Counted from the first letter of the stretch, positions 40,085-48,380 are shown. The stretch is DNA of 48,481 bases from Methanocorpusculum sp. (GCA_029987235.1 DALTWF010000010.1:1-48481); one strand, 5' to 3'. Program-made: numbers and translations. The notes: generated from the sequence alone by a model not told the origin.

Positions 40085-40946
40085 GTTCTTTTTTCACTCC
40101 TTCCGTATCAATAAAGGTTGGAATAGGTCTTCCTTCGCAGTGTTCGATGGCAGAGATTACCTTATGCCGGGCGCTTTTGGGACACAGCGCCCAGATACAG
40201 CCGCCGCCGCCCGCACCTGACAGTTTTGCGCCGAATGCGCCGGCACTGCGGACCGCAAGAATCATGGAAGAAAGCGCCGGATGGCCCACACCGAGCGCGT
40301 CTAACAGAGCATGGTTCTGGTTCATCAGGATGCCGAGTTCCTTATGGTTGTCAAAATTGTGCATGGCATCCATCGTAATCGCGCCGATTGCGTTCATAAT
40401 CGAATCGGCAACCACAGGCGCTTTTTCCTTCAGGTTGGCAACGCGGGCGACCATTTCCGAGGTGTTGTGCGATACAAGCGTGTTTCCTATGACGATATTG
40501 AAATTTTCCGGTGGAATAAGCCGGCGTTTTTCATCGCCGCGGATTAACACCATGCCTCCGTAAGTGGACACATACGTGTCGGTTGCAGAAGCCCTGCCTT
40601 TCTGGGTGACTTTCTCCACTTCATGGGCAAATCCGGCAACTTCTTCCCGGGAATAGCCGAGTTCAAACTCGTCATTGATGGCAAAAAGCGTTGCAACGGT
40701 TACCGCTGCCGAACTGCCGAGACCTGATGCGGAAGGCAGCTGCGAGCGGACATAGACGCTTCCTTTTACATTCATGATGTTGAAGCATTCCGCAATGTAG
40801 GGGGAGTTCGGCTTCTGGAAGTAGCGCGAGTGGCGCACGGTTACAAACACACGGGGCTTGATTGCCATCGCAATACCCGGTTTGCCATAGACAACCGCAT
40901 GTTCTCCGAAGAGAAACACTTTGCCCGGTGCGCTCCAGGTTGCCAT
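40074..40946 (-). CDS. mvk: Mevalonate kinase
   Basis: GHMP kinase that phosphorylates mevalonate. The 290 residues have the family start SAPGKVFLFGEHAVVYG, the ATP loop PSASGLGSSAAVTVA and the C-terminal KLSGAGGGGCIWAL motif. The ATG overlaps the Memo gene stop (TGATG) and the 3' end overlaps ipk by 11 bp, so translation is coupled along the operon. Two pathway enzymes of the archaeal route are thus contiguous. Confidence 0.95.
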   Translation of the reverse strand: MATWSAPGKVFLFGEHAVVYGKPGIAMAIKPRVFVTVRHSRYFQKPNSPYIAECFNIMNVKGSVYVRSQLPSASGLGSSAAVTVATLFAINDEFELGYSREEVAGFAHEVEKVTQKGRASATDTYVSTYGGMVLIRGDEKRRLIPPENFNIVIGNTLVSHNTSEMVARVANLKEKAPVVADSIMNAIGAITMDAMHNFDNHKELGILMNQNHALLDALGVGHPALSSMILAVRSAGAFGAKLSGAGGGGCIWALCPKSARHKVISAIEHCEGRPIPTFIDTEGVKKEHDE

Positions 40947-41767
40947 CAGACAACCTCCATTGCAGCGTAACCGACCACTTCATCATAGTCACCGGTTACT
41001 TCGCCTGATGTGGTGTACAAAAGTACGCGCGCCTCGGATGCGCCGAAGGTTTTGCAGATTTCAGCCATCGCGGCAATACAGCCGTATCCGCACATGCTCG
41101 GGCGGATTTTGTGAAGAGCAGCATAGAACGCTTCCACATCCAGATTTTTCAGGGCGGCAAGGGTGGTAAGGTCATCAGTCATTGCGCGCTCTTTTGGCAC
41201 ATAATGCGAGCAGTCGCTTGAGGCGATTATGACGGGGTGTGTGCCGGTTGCCTTTGCCGCAGAAATGACTGCCTGTGCAACAAGGTGCGCACCTTCTTTG
41301 CTTTGGTCGCCCAGCAAAACGGGCACGATTTTTGCCTTTGGGAAGCGGCAGTCAATAAAGGGTATCAGCACTTCAATGGAGTTTTCCTGCCGCCGTGCGA
41401 TTTCATCTGAGCGGGGCAGGTCAAGTGCATTGAGAAAATCTGTGTCTGAGGAAACGCTGCCTGCCGGTGTTTCCCAGACAAGACCGCTTGAGGAGGTCGG
41501 GTATCCCTGGTGACTTGGGGCAAGAATAACAAAGGTTCCTGCAAAGTCCGGTGATATTTTACCAAAGGAGACTGCTGCCGTCTGTCCGCTGTAGATGTAG
41601 CCAGCATGGGGCACTACTATGCCAAAGGGGTTGGTTATAGACGTTACCGTGCTTTCGAAAAATGAGGTTAACTCTTTCTGTAACTCGGACGCGCCGCCCG
41701 GGTAGAACATACCCGCAAGTGTCGGATGCCGTATGTTGTCTGGCTCCGCTGGTATTTTTGTGTGCAT
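40946..41767 (-). CDS. amrB: MEMO1 family protein (AmmeMemoRadiSam B)
   Basis: Predicted metal-binding cytoplasmic protein of 273 residues related to human MEMO and to ring-opening dioxygenases. Family motifs: HPTLAGMFYPGGASEL at the start, VVPHAGYIYSGQTAA, LAPSHQGYP and IASSDCSHYVP; the His and Cys in these are the usual site residues. It commonly heads the mevalonate kinase cluster in archaea but its job there is not established. The start ATG 41767 follows TACTATACTAA, an AT-rich promoter that would make a near-leaderless mRNA for the whole operon. Confidence 0.9.
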   Translation of the reverse strand: MHTKIPAEPDNIRHPTLAGMFYPGGASELQKELTSFFESTVTSITNPFGIVVPHAGYIYSGQTAAVSFGKISPDFAGTFVILAPSHQGYPTSSSGLVWETPAGSVSSDTDFLNALDLPRSDEIARRQENSIEVLIPFIDCRFPKAKIVPVLLGDQSKEGAHLVAQAVISAAKATGTHPVIIASSDCSHYVPKERAMTDDLTTLAALKNLDVEAFYAALHKIRPSMCGYGCIAAMAEICKTFGASEARVLLYTTSGEVTGDYDEVVGYAAMEVV

Positions 41768-41915
41768 TTAGTATAGTAACGGGAATATTATTCCTCTTCC
41801 CCGTTTATGACCGTATATATTACCGGCTGTGAAGCGTGCCGGTGTACTAAGGTAATAATGTATTTGCTCTCTAAAGGGATAAGAGTTTTGTATTGCGGAA
41901 AAAGAGAGGGGCTTT

Positions 41916-42119
41916 TTACTCTTCTTCGCCGGACTTTCCAATCCGCATAGACAATACAATAACCCAGACAAACAAAAGGGTGCAGCCGGTTGCTATGCTG
42001 ATGTAGCCAAAAAGGGTAAGGCCGGTGAAAAACATCACCACGGATGCAATGAACAGAAGAATTGCAAGGATAAAGAGCGCGAGCGGCATTTTTCCGGCTA
42101 ATGTACGTGAAAATGACAT
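41916..42119 (-). CDS. 67-residue two-helix membrane protein
   Basis: Small protein with two hydrophobic helices (about residues 12-32 and 35-58) and an acidic end (KSGEEE). No family recognised. It begins 9 bp after the 3' end of tRNA-Val on the same strand, so it may be cotranscribed with the tRNA, though a separate promoter inside the tRNA is not visible. The 148-bp gap from its end to the Memo gene holds AT-rich promoter sequence. Confidence 0.6.
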   Translation of the reverse strand: MSFSRTLAGKMPLALFILAILLFIASVVMFFTGLTLFGYISIATGCTLLFVWVIVLSMRIGKSGEEE

Positions 42120-42128
42120 AAAAAGAAA

Positions 42129-42202
42129 TGGTCCCGAAGGGATTCGAACCCCTGACCTCCAGCATGTAAGGCTGGCGTCATAACCACCTAGACCACGAGA
42201 CC
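42129..42202 (-). tRNA. tRNA-Val (anticodon TAC)
   Basis: On the minus strand the 74-nt cloverleaf has acceptor GGTCTCG pairing with CGGGACC, a D arm GTGGTCTAGGTGGTTATGAC, an anticodon stem CCAGC/GCTGG around loop CTTACAT and T loop GTTCGAA. Bases 34-36 are TAC, reading GTA (Val). The discriminator is A; CCA is not encoded. Confidence 0.95.
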
Positions 42203-42241
42203 AACGTGCTCTATACTATTTGCGTTATTAGATATTAATTC

Positions 42242-42805
42242 TTATGGATATAATCTTCCAAAATCCGTCCATGCCCCGTACATTTTCCCCTCCCTCGTCT
42301 TCTCCATAAAATTACGCTTCATCCGTTCGTAAATCTCCGGCTTACTACACTCCCGCTGAATACTGTTCAGGCGGATTCTCTGATAAAGAGGGGGAAAACC
42401 CGCAAAATTTGCTTTCACAACCGGGTCGCTCTCAATAAGGTTTTTGATTTCATCGAAAACAACAAACTCCGCATCCATATCAGGCAAAACAGCCCGCCCC
42501 GCATCAGTCATAAGCCCGAGACGCTCAAGCCTTCTGCACCGTTCCTTGTTTAATTCAGACCACGGACTGTTCTTTTTCCGCGGTGAAAACCGCTGCGCCA
42601 TGATGTGATGTTCCGCATCAAGCTTGTACTTCACACTGTCAATCCAGCCGAAACAAAGCGCTTCCTCCACCGCATCAAGATAATACAACGCGCCTGCTTT
42701 CGGCTCACCCGATTTTACTGCCACCCAGCACTCTGCTGCCTCTGCGTGATGCAAAGCAAGCCACGCCCGAAACTCACTGCGGTTTTTAACCGGTAAAATA
42801 TCCAT
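42242..42805 (-). CDS. YdeI/OmpD-associated family protein
   Basis: A 187-residue soluble protein. The blocks FRAWLALHHAEAAECWVA, LDAVEEALCFGWIDSVKYKL and MAQRFSPRKKNSPWSELN are those of the YdeI (bacteriocin-protection, OmpD-associated) family, which is widespread and poorly understood. ATG 42805 (MDILPVKN) is preferred; the open frame to 42859 adds a hydrophobic run of 18 residues (rich in Phe, Leu) that is probably promoter DNA. The gene lies between mch and tRNA-Val. It is more often bacterial, so transfer is possible but not shown. Confidence 0.82.
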   Translation of the reverse strand: MDILPVKNRSEFRAWLALHHAEAAECWVAVKSGEPKAGALYYLDAVEEALCFGWIDSVKYKLDAEHHIMAQRFSPRKKNSPWSELNKERCRRLERLGLMTDAGRAVLPDMDAEFVVFDEIKNLIESDPVVKANFAGFPPLYQRIRLNSIQRECSKPEIYERMKRNFMEKTREGKMYGAWTDFGRLYP

Positions 42806-42871
42806 ACTGAACAAAACAAAATACAGCCAAAAGAAAAACAGCGGGAAAAATCCCGCCATATTTTCATATTC

Positions 42872-43816
42872 TTATGCTAAACCGAAGGATTTGAGGGTTA
42901 CAGCCGGATCAATCTTACCTACGTGATAGACCTTGCCGGAAGAAGTCTCATTGATGACAACCTCTGCCGGAGAGAAGAGGGACTTGTCAATCTTGAAGAA
43001 GTCGTAGCCTGCTGCCTTGAAGATGTCGTTGAACGGCTGACCGTATCCGTTGGATGCGCAGCTCGGAATCTTCTCAAGGTAGTCAACAATTTCCGGTGCG
43101 TTCATAGTGAGGTTGATCTGACCGTGATAGATTGTTGCATCGTTGGTGACACCCATTGCAAGTTTCGGACCGCGTACCGGCGGAATCGGTGCAGTACCTG
43201 CTGCTGCAATAATCTTTCTGGTGTCGAATCCGAGCTCATTGAGCTTGTAGACTGCGGTTTCAACACAGCGGCCTGCAACCTGAATGGAGCCGACGAGTGA
43301 GGAGGTCGGTGCGACAAGTGCGCAGACATTGCTGACCTCGACCTTGCATTTTTCTGCAATCATTTTCATAACAGACTCCGACGGGAGCTTGTCTGCTTCA
43401 AGGCAGATTACTGCAACATCGGACTCATCCTGATAGTCGATGACTTCATAGGTGTGTTTCGGCTGAAGAGAAAGTGCTCTTGCCGGTCCGGAACCCATTG
43501 CAAAGAATCCATCATGCTTGACGCTCCAGCCTGCTTTCTGGGAACCGAGGCAGGAGATTGACGGGAAGTCGGTGTTGACGTCGATGAAGGTCATCGGGAA
43601 GCTGCCAACCATGCCCTGTCTGAATGCAATGTCGCCGAGACCGCCCATGCAGATACGGGTAAAGTAGTCGCCTGCGCCGTATCCGCCCGGAACTGCAACA
43701 CCACAGTCGACAATACGTGCACCGCAGTCGAGTTCATGGTATGCAACATTGAATAAATCTGCGTTCTCTACGAGTTCTTCGAAGAGATCTAGTCCTAGTT
43801 CATTTACACTAACCAT
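42872..43816 (-). CDS. mch: Methenyltetrahydromethanopterin cyclohydrolase
   Basis: Methanogenesis enzyme that hydrolyses formyl-H4MPT to methenyl-H4MPT (reversible). The 314 residues run without gaps against the family as I recall it: ELDCGARIVDCGVAVPGGYG, GDYFTRICMGGLGD, CLGSQKAGWSVKHDGF and MGSGPARAL. The strongest ribosome site in the window, GGAGG at 43824-43828, is 7 nt before ATG 43816, which suits a highly expressed central enzyme. Monocistronic. Its presence identifies the window as methanogen. Confidence 0.97.
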   Translation of the reverse strand: MVSVNELGLDLFEELVENADLFNVAYHELDCGARIVDCGVAVPGGYGAGDYFTRICMGGLGDIAFRQGMVGSFPMTFIDVNTDFPSISCLGSQKAGWSVKHDGFFAMGSGPARALSLQPKHTYEVIDYQDESDVAVICLEADKLPSESVMKMIAEKCKVEVSNVCALVAPTSSLVGSIQVAGRCVETAVYKLNELGFDTRKIIAAAGTAPIPPVRGPKLAMGVTNDATIYHGQINLTMNAPEIVDYLEKIPSCASNGYGQPFNDIFKAAGYDFFKIDKSLFSPAEVVINETSSGKVYHVGKIDPAVTLKSFGLA

Positions 43817-43823
43817 AGGTAAT

Positions 43824-43828
43824 CCTCC
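43824..43828 (-). promoter_or_regulatory. Strong ribosome-binding site of mch
   Basis: GGAGG on the minus strand, 7 nt before the mch ATG. Stands out because many genes here have no ribosome site. Confidence 0.7.
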
Positions 43829-43899
43829 TAAGAGAGTATATGTTGATATTGGCGCGGAGAACAGATAATGATTGTTACTTGAGGTCGGGGAAAAAAGAA

Positions 43900-45033
43900 T
43901 TATTTCATCAGTGACAAAATCTGCTCAGGGTCCTGCCGCAGAATTATCTTTCTGTGACGGGCTTTGCCCACCGCAATATATTCCATGGAAATAAACTGCA
44001 CCGCCTCCAGTTTTTCCAGAATTTCATTGAACCGCGTAGTCTTTGGTGCACTCTCACCCAGTTTTGCGCGGACGGTTTTTGCGGTGACAACCTCTTTTTT
44101 CTGTGTCAGTTCAATGATTTTCTGCAGAATCGTTTTTTCTTCGGCGGAAAGCAGATTAAGAAGTCCTGCCATATAGGTGTTTTTCGCCTGCTCAAATGCT
44201 TTGGCTACATCATCTTCCGTAACCGATGTGCGTGCATCATTTTCCGCATACAGCGCGGAACGGCGGATTAAATCAAGTCCGAGTCTTATGTCGCTTCCCG
44301 ACTGCAGGGTTAAATCCACAATCCGGTCCAGAATATCCCCGGAAATCACCTTCGGGTACAGACCCTGTTTTACCCGTGCATCAAGGATGCCTGCAATTTC
44401 GCGCGGGGTATAGGGGGTGAATTCGACGGTTTCGTAGCGGAACACGGAACTTACCCGCACGTCAAGCACGCTGTTCATGGATATGGACATGTCGGAAAAA
44501 ATCAGGATTACGCCGAAACTGACGCCCGCATACTCTTCATGAAACCGCATCAGGGGATACAGCACGTTGTTTAGTTCTTTGTTGTAGACAAGGTAGTTTG
44601 CATCATCAAGGCATACAAGGGGGACAATATTGTTTGCCGCGATGTATTTTCCAAGCATGTCCAGAAGGACTTTGAGCGCGGTACCTGATGCCGGGTGGGA
44701 AAATCCGGTGAGTTTTGTGTAGATGCGGGAGAAAATGGCAAATTCGGTGTTGTCGATGTTGCAGTTTACGATTAAAGGCACAATTTTTTTCGTGGATTCC
44801 TCGATTTCGTCAAAGAGTTTGTGTATCGAGGTCGTTTTGCCTGTGCCGGGAAGTCCGCGGCAGAGCGAGGGGATAATGCGTCCGCCGCGCAATGCGGGTT
44901 TTACGGAAAATGCCAGCTGCTGCATCTGGCTTTCACGGAACTGGAACTGGTCGGGGACGTAGTCTATGTCAAATACTTCAATATCTTTGAAAAGTGTCTG
45001 GTCCCATTCCAGTAAGGATTTTTTCAGTACCAT
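43900..45033 (-). CDS. cdc6: Orc1/Cdc6-type replication initiator
   Basis: AAA+ ATPase of 377 residues that binds origins and loads MCM. Walker A is GLPGTGKTT (about 60-68) and the Walker B position reads CLDDAN (142-144), with Asp-Asp where Asp-Glu is usual, so ATP hydrolysis may be tuned. Sensor and lid follow (FRYETVEFTPYTPREIAGIL, then SGSDIRLGLDLIRRSALYAE). The C-terminal winged helix (about 290-377) includes VTAKTVRAKLGESAPKTTRF. It lies 2 bp after a zinc-ribbon gene on the same strand. Whether it is the main Cdc6 or a paralogue is not decidable. Confidence 0.92.
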   Translation of the reverse strand: MVLKKSLLEWDQTLFKDIEVFDIDYVPDQFQFRESQMQQLAFSVKPALRGGRIIPSLCRGLPGTGKTTSIHKLFDEIEESTKKIVPLIVNCNIDNTEFAIFSRIYTKLTGFSHPASGTALKVLLDMLGKYIAANNIVPLVCLDDANYLVYNKELNNVLYPLMRFHEEYAGVSFGVILIFSDMSISMNSVLDVRVSSVFRYETVEFTPYTPREIAGILDARVKQGLYPKVISGDILDRIVDLTLQSGSDIRLGLDLIRRSALYAENDARTSVTEDDVAKAFEQAKNTYMAGLLNLLSAEEKTILQKIIELTQKKEVVTAKTVRAKLGESAPKTTRFNEILEKLEAVQFISMEYIAVGKARHRKIILRQDPEQILSLMK

Positions 45034-45035
45034 GA

Positions 45036-45656
45036 TTACCGGGTTCCGTTAAAACATTTTTTGCAGAGTGTTTTGCCGGTGAACATTTTTGATACATCGC
45101 GCTGGACTTTGGATACTGCATCGCCGCAGCGTTCGCAGGTAAATTCTCCGGCAGGTTCTGCTGCGGGCGGTTTTGGTTCAGGGATTTCGGGCGGGGTTAC
45201 AGGGGGATTTGTGATATGGGGTGCACTCGGTTTTGACTGTGGTTCCGGTTCGGGTTTGGTTTCTGCCGGCTCTTCTGTATATTCCAAAACAGGTACAGCC
45301 GGTTTTGGTTCCGGGATTTTTTCCGGTTCAGGGGTGTATTCGGTATCAAAGCCGAACATCAGAGATGAGTCCGGTTCAGTGAATGGTAATGGTTCTGTTC
45401 CGGTTTCTGATTCTGATTCATATTCTGCGCCGGATTCTGATTCGGCATCGAGTAAAACGCGTTCCCGGTATTTGTCTATTGCTTCTTTTGCGGTTGCGTT
45501 GTTCTGCGCGAAATCGTCAAGCACGTCTGCAAGGAAGCGGCGCAGATTCGCGGCTTGTGCAGGAGTTTCCGCGGTATCGGTTACTTCGAGGTGTAGATTT
45601 TCATAGTTGCCGAGGTTTATGGTGACACCTATTGTTACTGTCCGTCTGTTTTCCAT
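45036..45656 (-). CDS. Acidic proline-rich protein with C-terminal zinc ribbon, coupled to cdc6
   Basis: A 206-residue protein that I do not recognise. Residues 1-70 form a compact alpha/beta domain (RRTVTIGVTINLGNYENLHLEV, then ANLRRFLADVLDDFAQN), 75-170 is a low-complexity linker very rich in Glu and Pro, and 174-203 holds two CxxC pairs (CERCGD and CKKCFN), a likely zinc ribbon. Its stop is 2 bp before the cdc6 start, so it is cotranscribed with the initiator. It may help DNA or initiator binding; that is inference from position. Upstream is a repeat-bearing intergenic region. Confidence 0.75.
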   Translation of the reverse strand: MENRRTVTIGVTINLGNYENLHLEVTDTAETPAQAANLRRFLADVLDDFAQNNATAKEAIDKYRERVLLDAESESGAEYESESETGTEPLPFTEPDSSLMFGFDTEYTPEPEKIPEPKPAVPVLEYTEEPAETKPEPEPQSKPSAPHITNPPVTPPEIPEPKPPAAEPAGEFTCERCGDAVSKVQRDVSKMFTGKTLCKKCFNGTR

Positions 45657-45857
45657 TCTGGTACATTACTTTTTGTTCTTCTATAAGATAATTTATTCTC
45701 TTAGGACGTCATACCTGTTATGCAGTTGACATATGATGAGAGTTACCCCCGCTGAGCTTTCGCTGTGATGACGCAGGGTTCTGATGTCACTATTTTTGTA
45801 TGGGTTAGGTACGGTTTTATCCTGAATTTTCAAACCAGGTGCAGTACTTTTGAATGG

Positions 45858-45928
45858 GAAAAAAGTCACTGACTTAAATCATGAAGAAAAAAAGTCACTG
45901 ACTTAAATCATGAAGAAAAAAAAGTCAC
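45858..45928. repeat. 28-29-bp tandem repeat, 2.5 copies, each with a palindrome
   Basis: Copies at 45858-45885 and 45886-45914 and a partial at 45915-45928. Each starts with GA(6-8) and continues GTCACTGACTTAAATCATGAA. The A-run grows 6, 7, 8. Each full unit contains the 13-bp palindrome AAGTCACTGACTT (45863-45875 and 45892-45904). On the minus strand the A-runs are T-runs, so this may be a tandem terminator after the YcxB-like gene, or binding sites before the cdc6 operon. The rest of the 291-bp gap shows no gene. Confidence 0.8.
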
Positions 45929-45947
45929 CGGCGAAAATCCGCCGAAA

Positions 45948-46529
45948 TTACGCCTGCTCTTCAGCCTGCTTTTCAACCTCAGCCGGCACCTCAGCCGGTT
46001 TCCCTGCCTCACCCCGCTTCTCCTTCAGTGCATAAGCAAACTCCTTCGTTCCCGCAACACCCGGCGGAATAATACCCCCCTGAAGCTTTTCAAAGTACAC
46101 ATACACATAACCGTCATCTGCTTCAACGACATCGGTAAGTTTGTCATACGGACATAACGAATCATTACTGCCGATGGCAAAATGCACCCCGTCCTCCTCA
46201 AGACTCATGGAACACGGCGCAGACCACGGCGGAAGATTGCGACCCTTTCCCCGCAGCGCCTTTTTCAGACTCTTTTCCACAGTATGCCAGTAGAACTTCG
46301 GATAGATGAAGAAAAAAGCGACCGCAAGCGCAAGACCTGCAATAACACCCACCCAGAGATAAGTGGTTCCCGCAATCGTCATCGAAACAAGCAGCGGAAT
46401 CATAAATGCGCAGACACACATATAAATCCGCAGCTTGGAGAAATTCTTCTGCATATAAGCCGAACGGGCAAAATGCGACTTGTTGAAAATGAGGTAATCC
46501 TCTTCGGTTAATGTGTAGTTCAGTTTCAT
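45948..46529 (-). CDS. YcxB-like membrane protein
   Basis: A 193-residue protein. The N-terminal LNYTLTEEDYLIFNKSHFARS matches the YcxB-like pattern, followed by two membrane helices (about 33-53 and 56-75), then a cytoplasmic part SMSLEEDGVHFAIGSNDSLCPYDKLTDVVEADDGYVYVYF, typical of the family. A charged tail rich in Glu, Ala and Pro follows. Function unknown. It lies 9 bp after purF on the same strand, so is probably the last gene of that unit. Confidence 0.8.
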   Translation of the reverse strand: MKLNYTLTEEDYLIFNKSHFARSAYMQKNFSKLRIYMCVCAFMIPLLVSMTIAGTTYLWVGVIAGLALAVAFFFIYPKFYWHTVEKSLKKALRGKGRNLPPWSAPCSMSLEEDGVHFAIGSNDSLCPYDKLTDVVEADDGYVYVYFEKLQGGIIPPGVAGTKEFAYALKEKRGEAGKPAEVPAEVEKQAEEQA

Positions 46530-46538
46530 GGTAAAAAA

Positions 46539-47924
46539 TTATTTTGCCGGAGAAATCTTCCGGCAGCAGCTGCATTTCTCACACGGAATTGCAACCGGAT
46601 AATCACCGCTTGCACACGCCATGCATAAATCCTCAGCAGGTATGCCGACCGATTTGACCAGATCACCGGTGGAAATATAATTCAGCGTCGTTGCATGAAT
46701 CTTTTCACGAATCTGCTCAACCGAACGGCCCGTTGCGATTAACTCCTCACGCGTCGGTAAATCCACACCAAAATAACAGGGTGCGATAATCGGCGTTGAA
46801 CCAATCTCCATGTGAACCTCGCGTGCGCCGAAATCCTTTACCATATCAACAATCCGAAGCGAGGTAGTGCCGCGCACAATACTGTCATCGACAAGAGCAA
46901 CGGATTTGCCCGACACATGGCTCCGGACCGGGTTCAGTTTCATTCTGACCGCATTTTCACGAAGCGACTGCGCAGGCATGATGAAGGTTCTGCCCACATA
47001 CCTGTTCTTTAAAAGTCCCTCGATATAGGGAATACCTGAAGAAGACGCAAATCCGGTAGCAAACGCGGTTCCCGAATCCGGAACCGGCGACACGAGGTCT
47101 GCCTTCGGCGCATGCTCACCAAGACATGCCCCGATTCTGCGGCGCGCATCATAGACAAGGATACCGTCAATTACAGAATCCGGGCGCGCCGTATAGACAT
47201 ACTCAAAAATACAATGCGCCGTGTGGTCTGCTTTCGCAAACTGATGGTGCTTTACACCGGACTCACATACCTCAAGGATTTCGCCCGGTTTCACATCGCC
47301 GACAAGTTCTCCGGAAAGAATATCCAGACCGACACTTTCGGATACAACAATCCATCCATGGTCGTTTCTGCCGAAACAGAGCGGCTTGACACCGAGCGGA
47401 TCGCGGAATGCATAAAGCGTACCATCCAAAAGGACAATACCTGAGTATGCGCCTTTCAGACGCAGCAGCGCTGATTTCAGCGCTGTGATGCCGTCATGAC
47501 CTGCAGTAATTTCCTGCGCAGTCATTACAGCAATTAATTCAGCATTCGACGTTGTAGTAAAGATATTGCCTCTTCCCTCATACTCTTTGCGCAGTTCTTC
47601 ACCGTTGATTAAGGATGCATCCACACTGATGCTTAGGTAATGACCGCAAAACACATAGTTTAACGGCTGAATACTTTCAGGGTGACCGCGCACCGCCTTT
47701 TCCGAATACAGAACCTGACCAAGACCTACGGTTCCCGGAAGACCTGCAAAAACGGATTCGTCAAAAACCGCGGAAAGCTGACCCTGTGCCTTGTGAATGT
47801 GGAAAGATCCGTCAAAAGTGGAAATGCCTGCTGCTTCCTGCCCTCTGTGCTGGAGGGCGTGCAGAGCATAATAAAGGGGGTAGGCAACACCGCGAGAATC
47901 CACGATGCCTGCTATACCGCTCAT
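46539..47924 (-). CDS. purF: PurF-like amidophosphoribosyltransferase with degenerate glutaminase domain
   Basis: First committed enzyme of purine synthesis, forming phosphoribosylamine from PRPP. The PRTase half is normal: LVSPVPDSGTAFATGF, GLLKNRYVGRTFIMP, LKLNPVRS and the PRPP loop VALVDDSIVRGTTS (about 342-355). The four iron-sulfur Cys positions are kept (Cys238, Cys383, Cys434, Cys437). The glutaminase half is not: the nucleophile Cys is Ser2 (MSGIAGIVD), the glutamine-binding Arg is Leu72 (GQVLYS), the oxyanion HNG is VDA (101-103) and the Asp in the DTE motif is Asn127. It should use free ammonia if active. No propeptide. Operon with rpl37e and lsm upstream. Confidence 0.9.
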   Translation of the reverse strand: MSGIAGIVDSRGVAYPLYYALHALQHRGQEAAGISTFDGSFHIHKAQGQLSAVFDESVFAGLPGTVGLGQVLYSEKAVRGHPESIQPLNYVFCGHYLSISVDASLINGEELRKEYEGRGNIFTTTSNAELIAVMTAQEITAGHDGITALKSALLRLKGAYSGIVLLDGTLYAFRDPLGVKPLCFGRNDHGWIVVSESVGLDILSGELVGDVKPGEILEVCESGVKHHQFAKADHTAHCIFEYVYTARPDSVIDGILVYDARRRIGACLGEHAPKADLVSPVPDSGTAFATGFASSSGIPYIEGLLKNRYVGRTFIMPAQSLRENAVRMKLNPVRSHVSGKSVALVDDSIVRGTTSLRIVDMVKDFGAREVHMEIGSTPIIAPCYFGVDLPTREELIATGRSVEQIREKIHATTLNYISTGDLVKSVGIPAEDLCMACASGDYPVAIPCEKCSCCRKISPAK

Positions 47925-47960
47925 AATATACCTGTTTTAGTTTATCTGCGTTCTTTAGTC

Positions 47961-48134
47961 TTAGTTATCTGCTGCTTTCTTAAGCCAGTCGTATTTCCGC
48001 ATTTTGGAAGACTTGCCGAATCCGCAAGCTGAACAGACGCCTTTGCGTGCGTGGAAAGACTGCTTTCCACAGCGGCGGCAGATGATGTGGGAGTGCTTGT
48101 TGCGCAGACCCATTGAAGGAGTACCTTTTGCCAT
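47961..48134 (-). CDS. rpl37e: Ribosomal protein L37e
   Basis: A 57-residue large-subunit protein, too short for standard ORF cut-offs. It starts MAKGTPSMGLRNKHSHI and has the zinc ribbon CRRCGKQSFHARKGVCSAC followed by GFGKSSKMRKYDW, the L37e pattern. It sits 18 bp after the lsm stop and 36 bp before purF, the usual archaeal lsm-rpl37e order. An AATTAACAAATG leader precedes the start, with GAGGTGA (minus strand) upstream as ribosome site. Confidence 0.95.
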   Translation of the reverse strand: MAKGTPSMGLRNKHSHIICRRCGKQSFHARKGVCSACGFGKSSKMRKYDWLKKAADN

Positions 48135-48152
48135 TTGTTAATTCACCTCAGT

Positions 48153-48380
48153 TTATTCTACCGACGGGGAAATGTAGATAACATTGTCGCCGCGCACAAT
48201 TAATGTGCCTAAGCGTTCAATGCCGTTTTCCCCCTCTTCCTCAGCTTTGTCGAGAACCAGGTTCATGTGAACATCGTAGCCCTGAAGAACTCCACGAATT
48301 TCTCTTCCGCCTTTCAGCGAAATGATTACCGGCTGGCGGTTAAGTACCTGATCTAAAATTTCCAGTGGTCGTTTTGTCAT
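48153..48380 (-). CDS. Sm-like archaeal protein (Lsm)
   Basis: A 75-residue RNA-binding protein that forms heptameric rings. Sm1 motif REIRGVLQGYDVHMNLVLDKAEE (about 26-48) and Sm2 motif LGTLIVRGDNVIYISP (57-72) are complete. It is the first gene of the lsm-rpl37e-purF unit; GAGGT at 48388-48392 is 7 nt before the ATG. Roles of archaeal Lsm in tRNA and small-RNA handling are known only in part. Confidence 0.95.
   Translation of the reverse strand: MTKRPLEILDQVLNRQPVIISLKGGREIRGVLQGYDVHMNLVLDKAEEEGENGIERLGTLIVRGDNVIYISPSVE

Noticed and set aside
41768..42165. Long minus-strand frames spanning tRNA-Val and the small membrane gene (67 and 125 codons)
   Set aside because: They cover the tRNA and run in a different frame from the hydrophobic 67-residue protein, without domain character.
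45657..45947. Replication origin next to cdc6
   Set aside because: No ORB-like element could be recognised and the region is not markedly AT-rich. Left as a question under the repeat finding.
46539..47924. Misplaced start of purF hiding a true Cys nucleophile
   Set aside because: Sequence before ATG 47924 is AT-rich and non-coding, and other glutamine-site residues deep in the domain are also changed, so a wrong start would not explain the losses.
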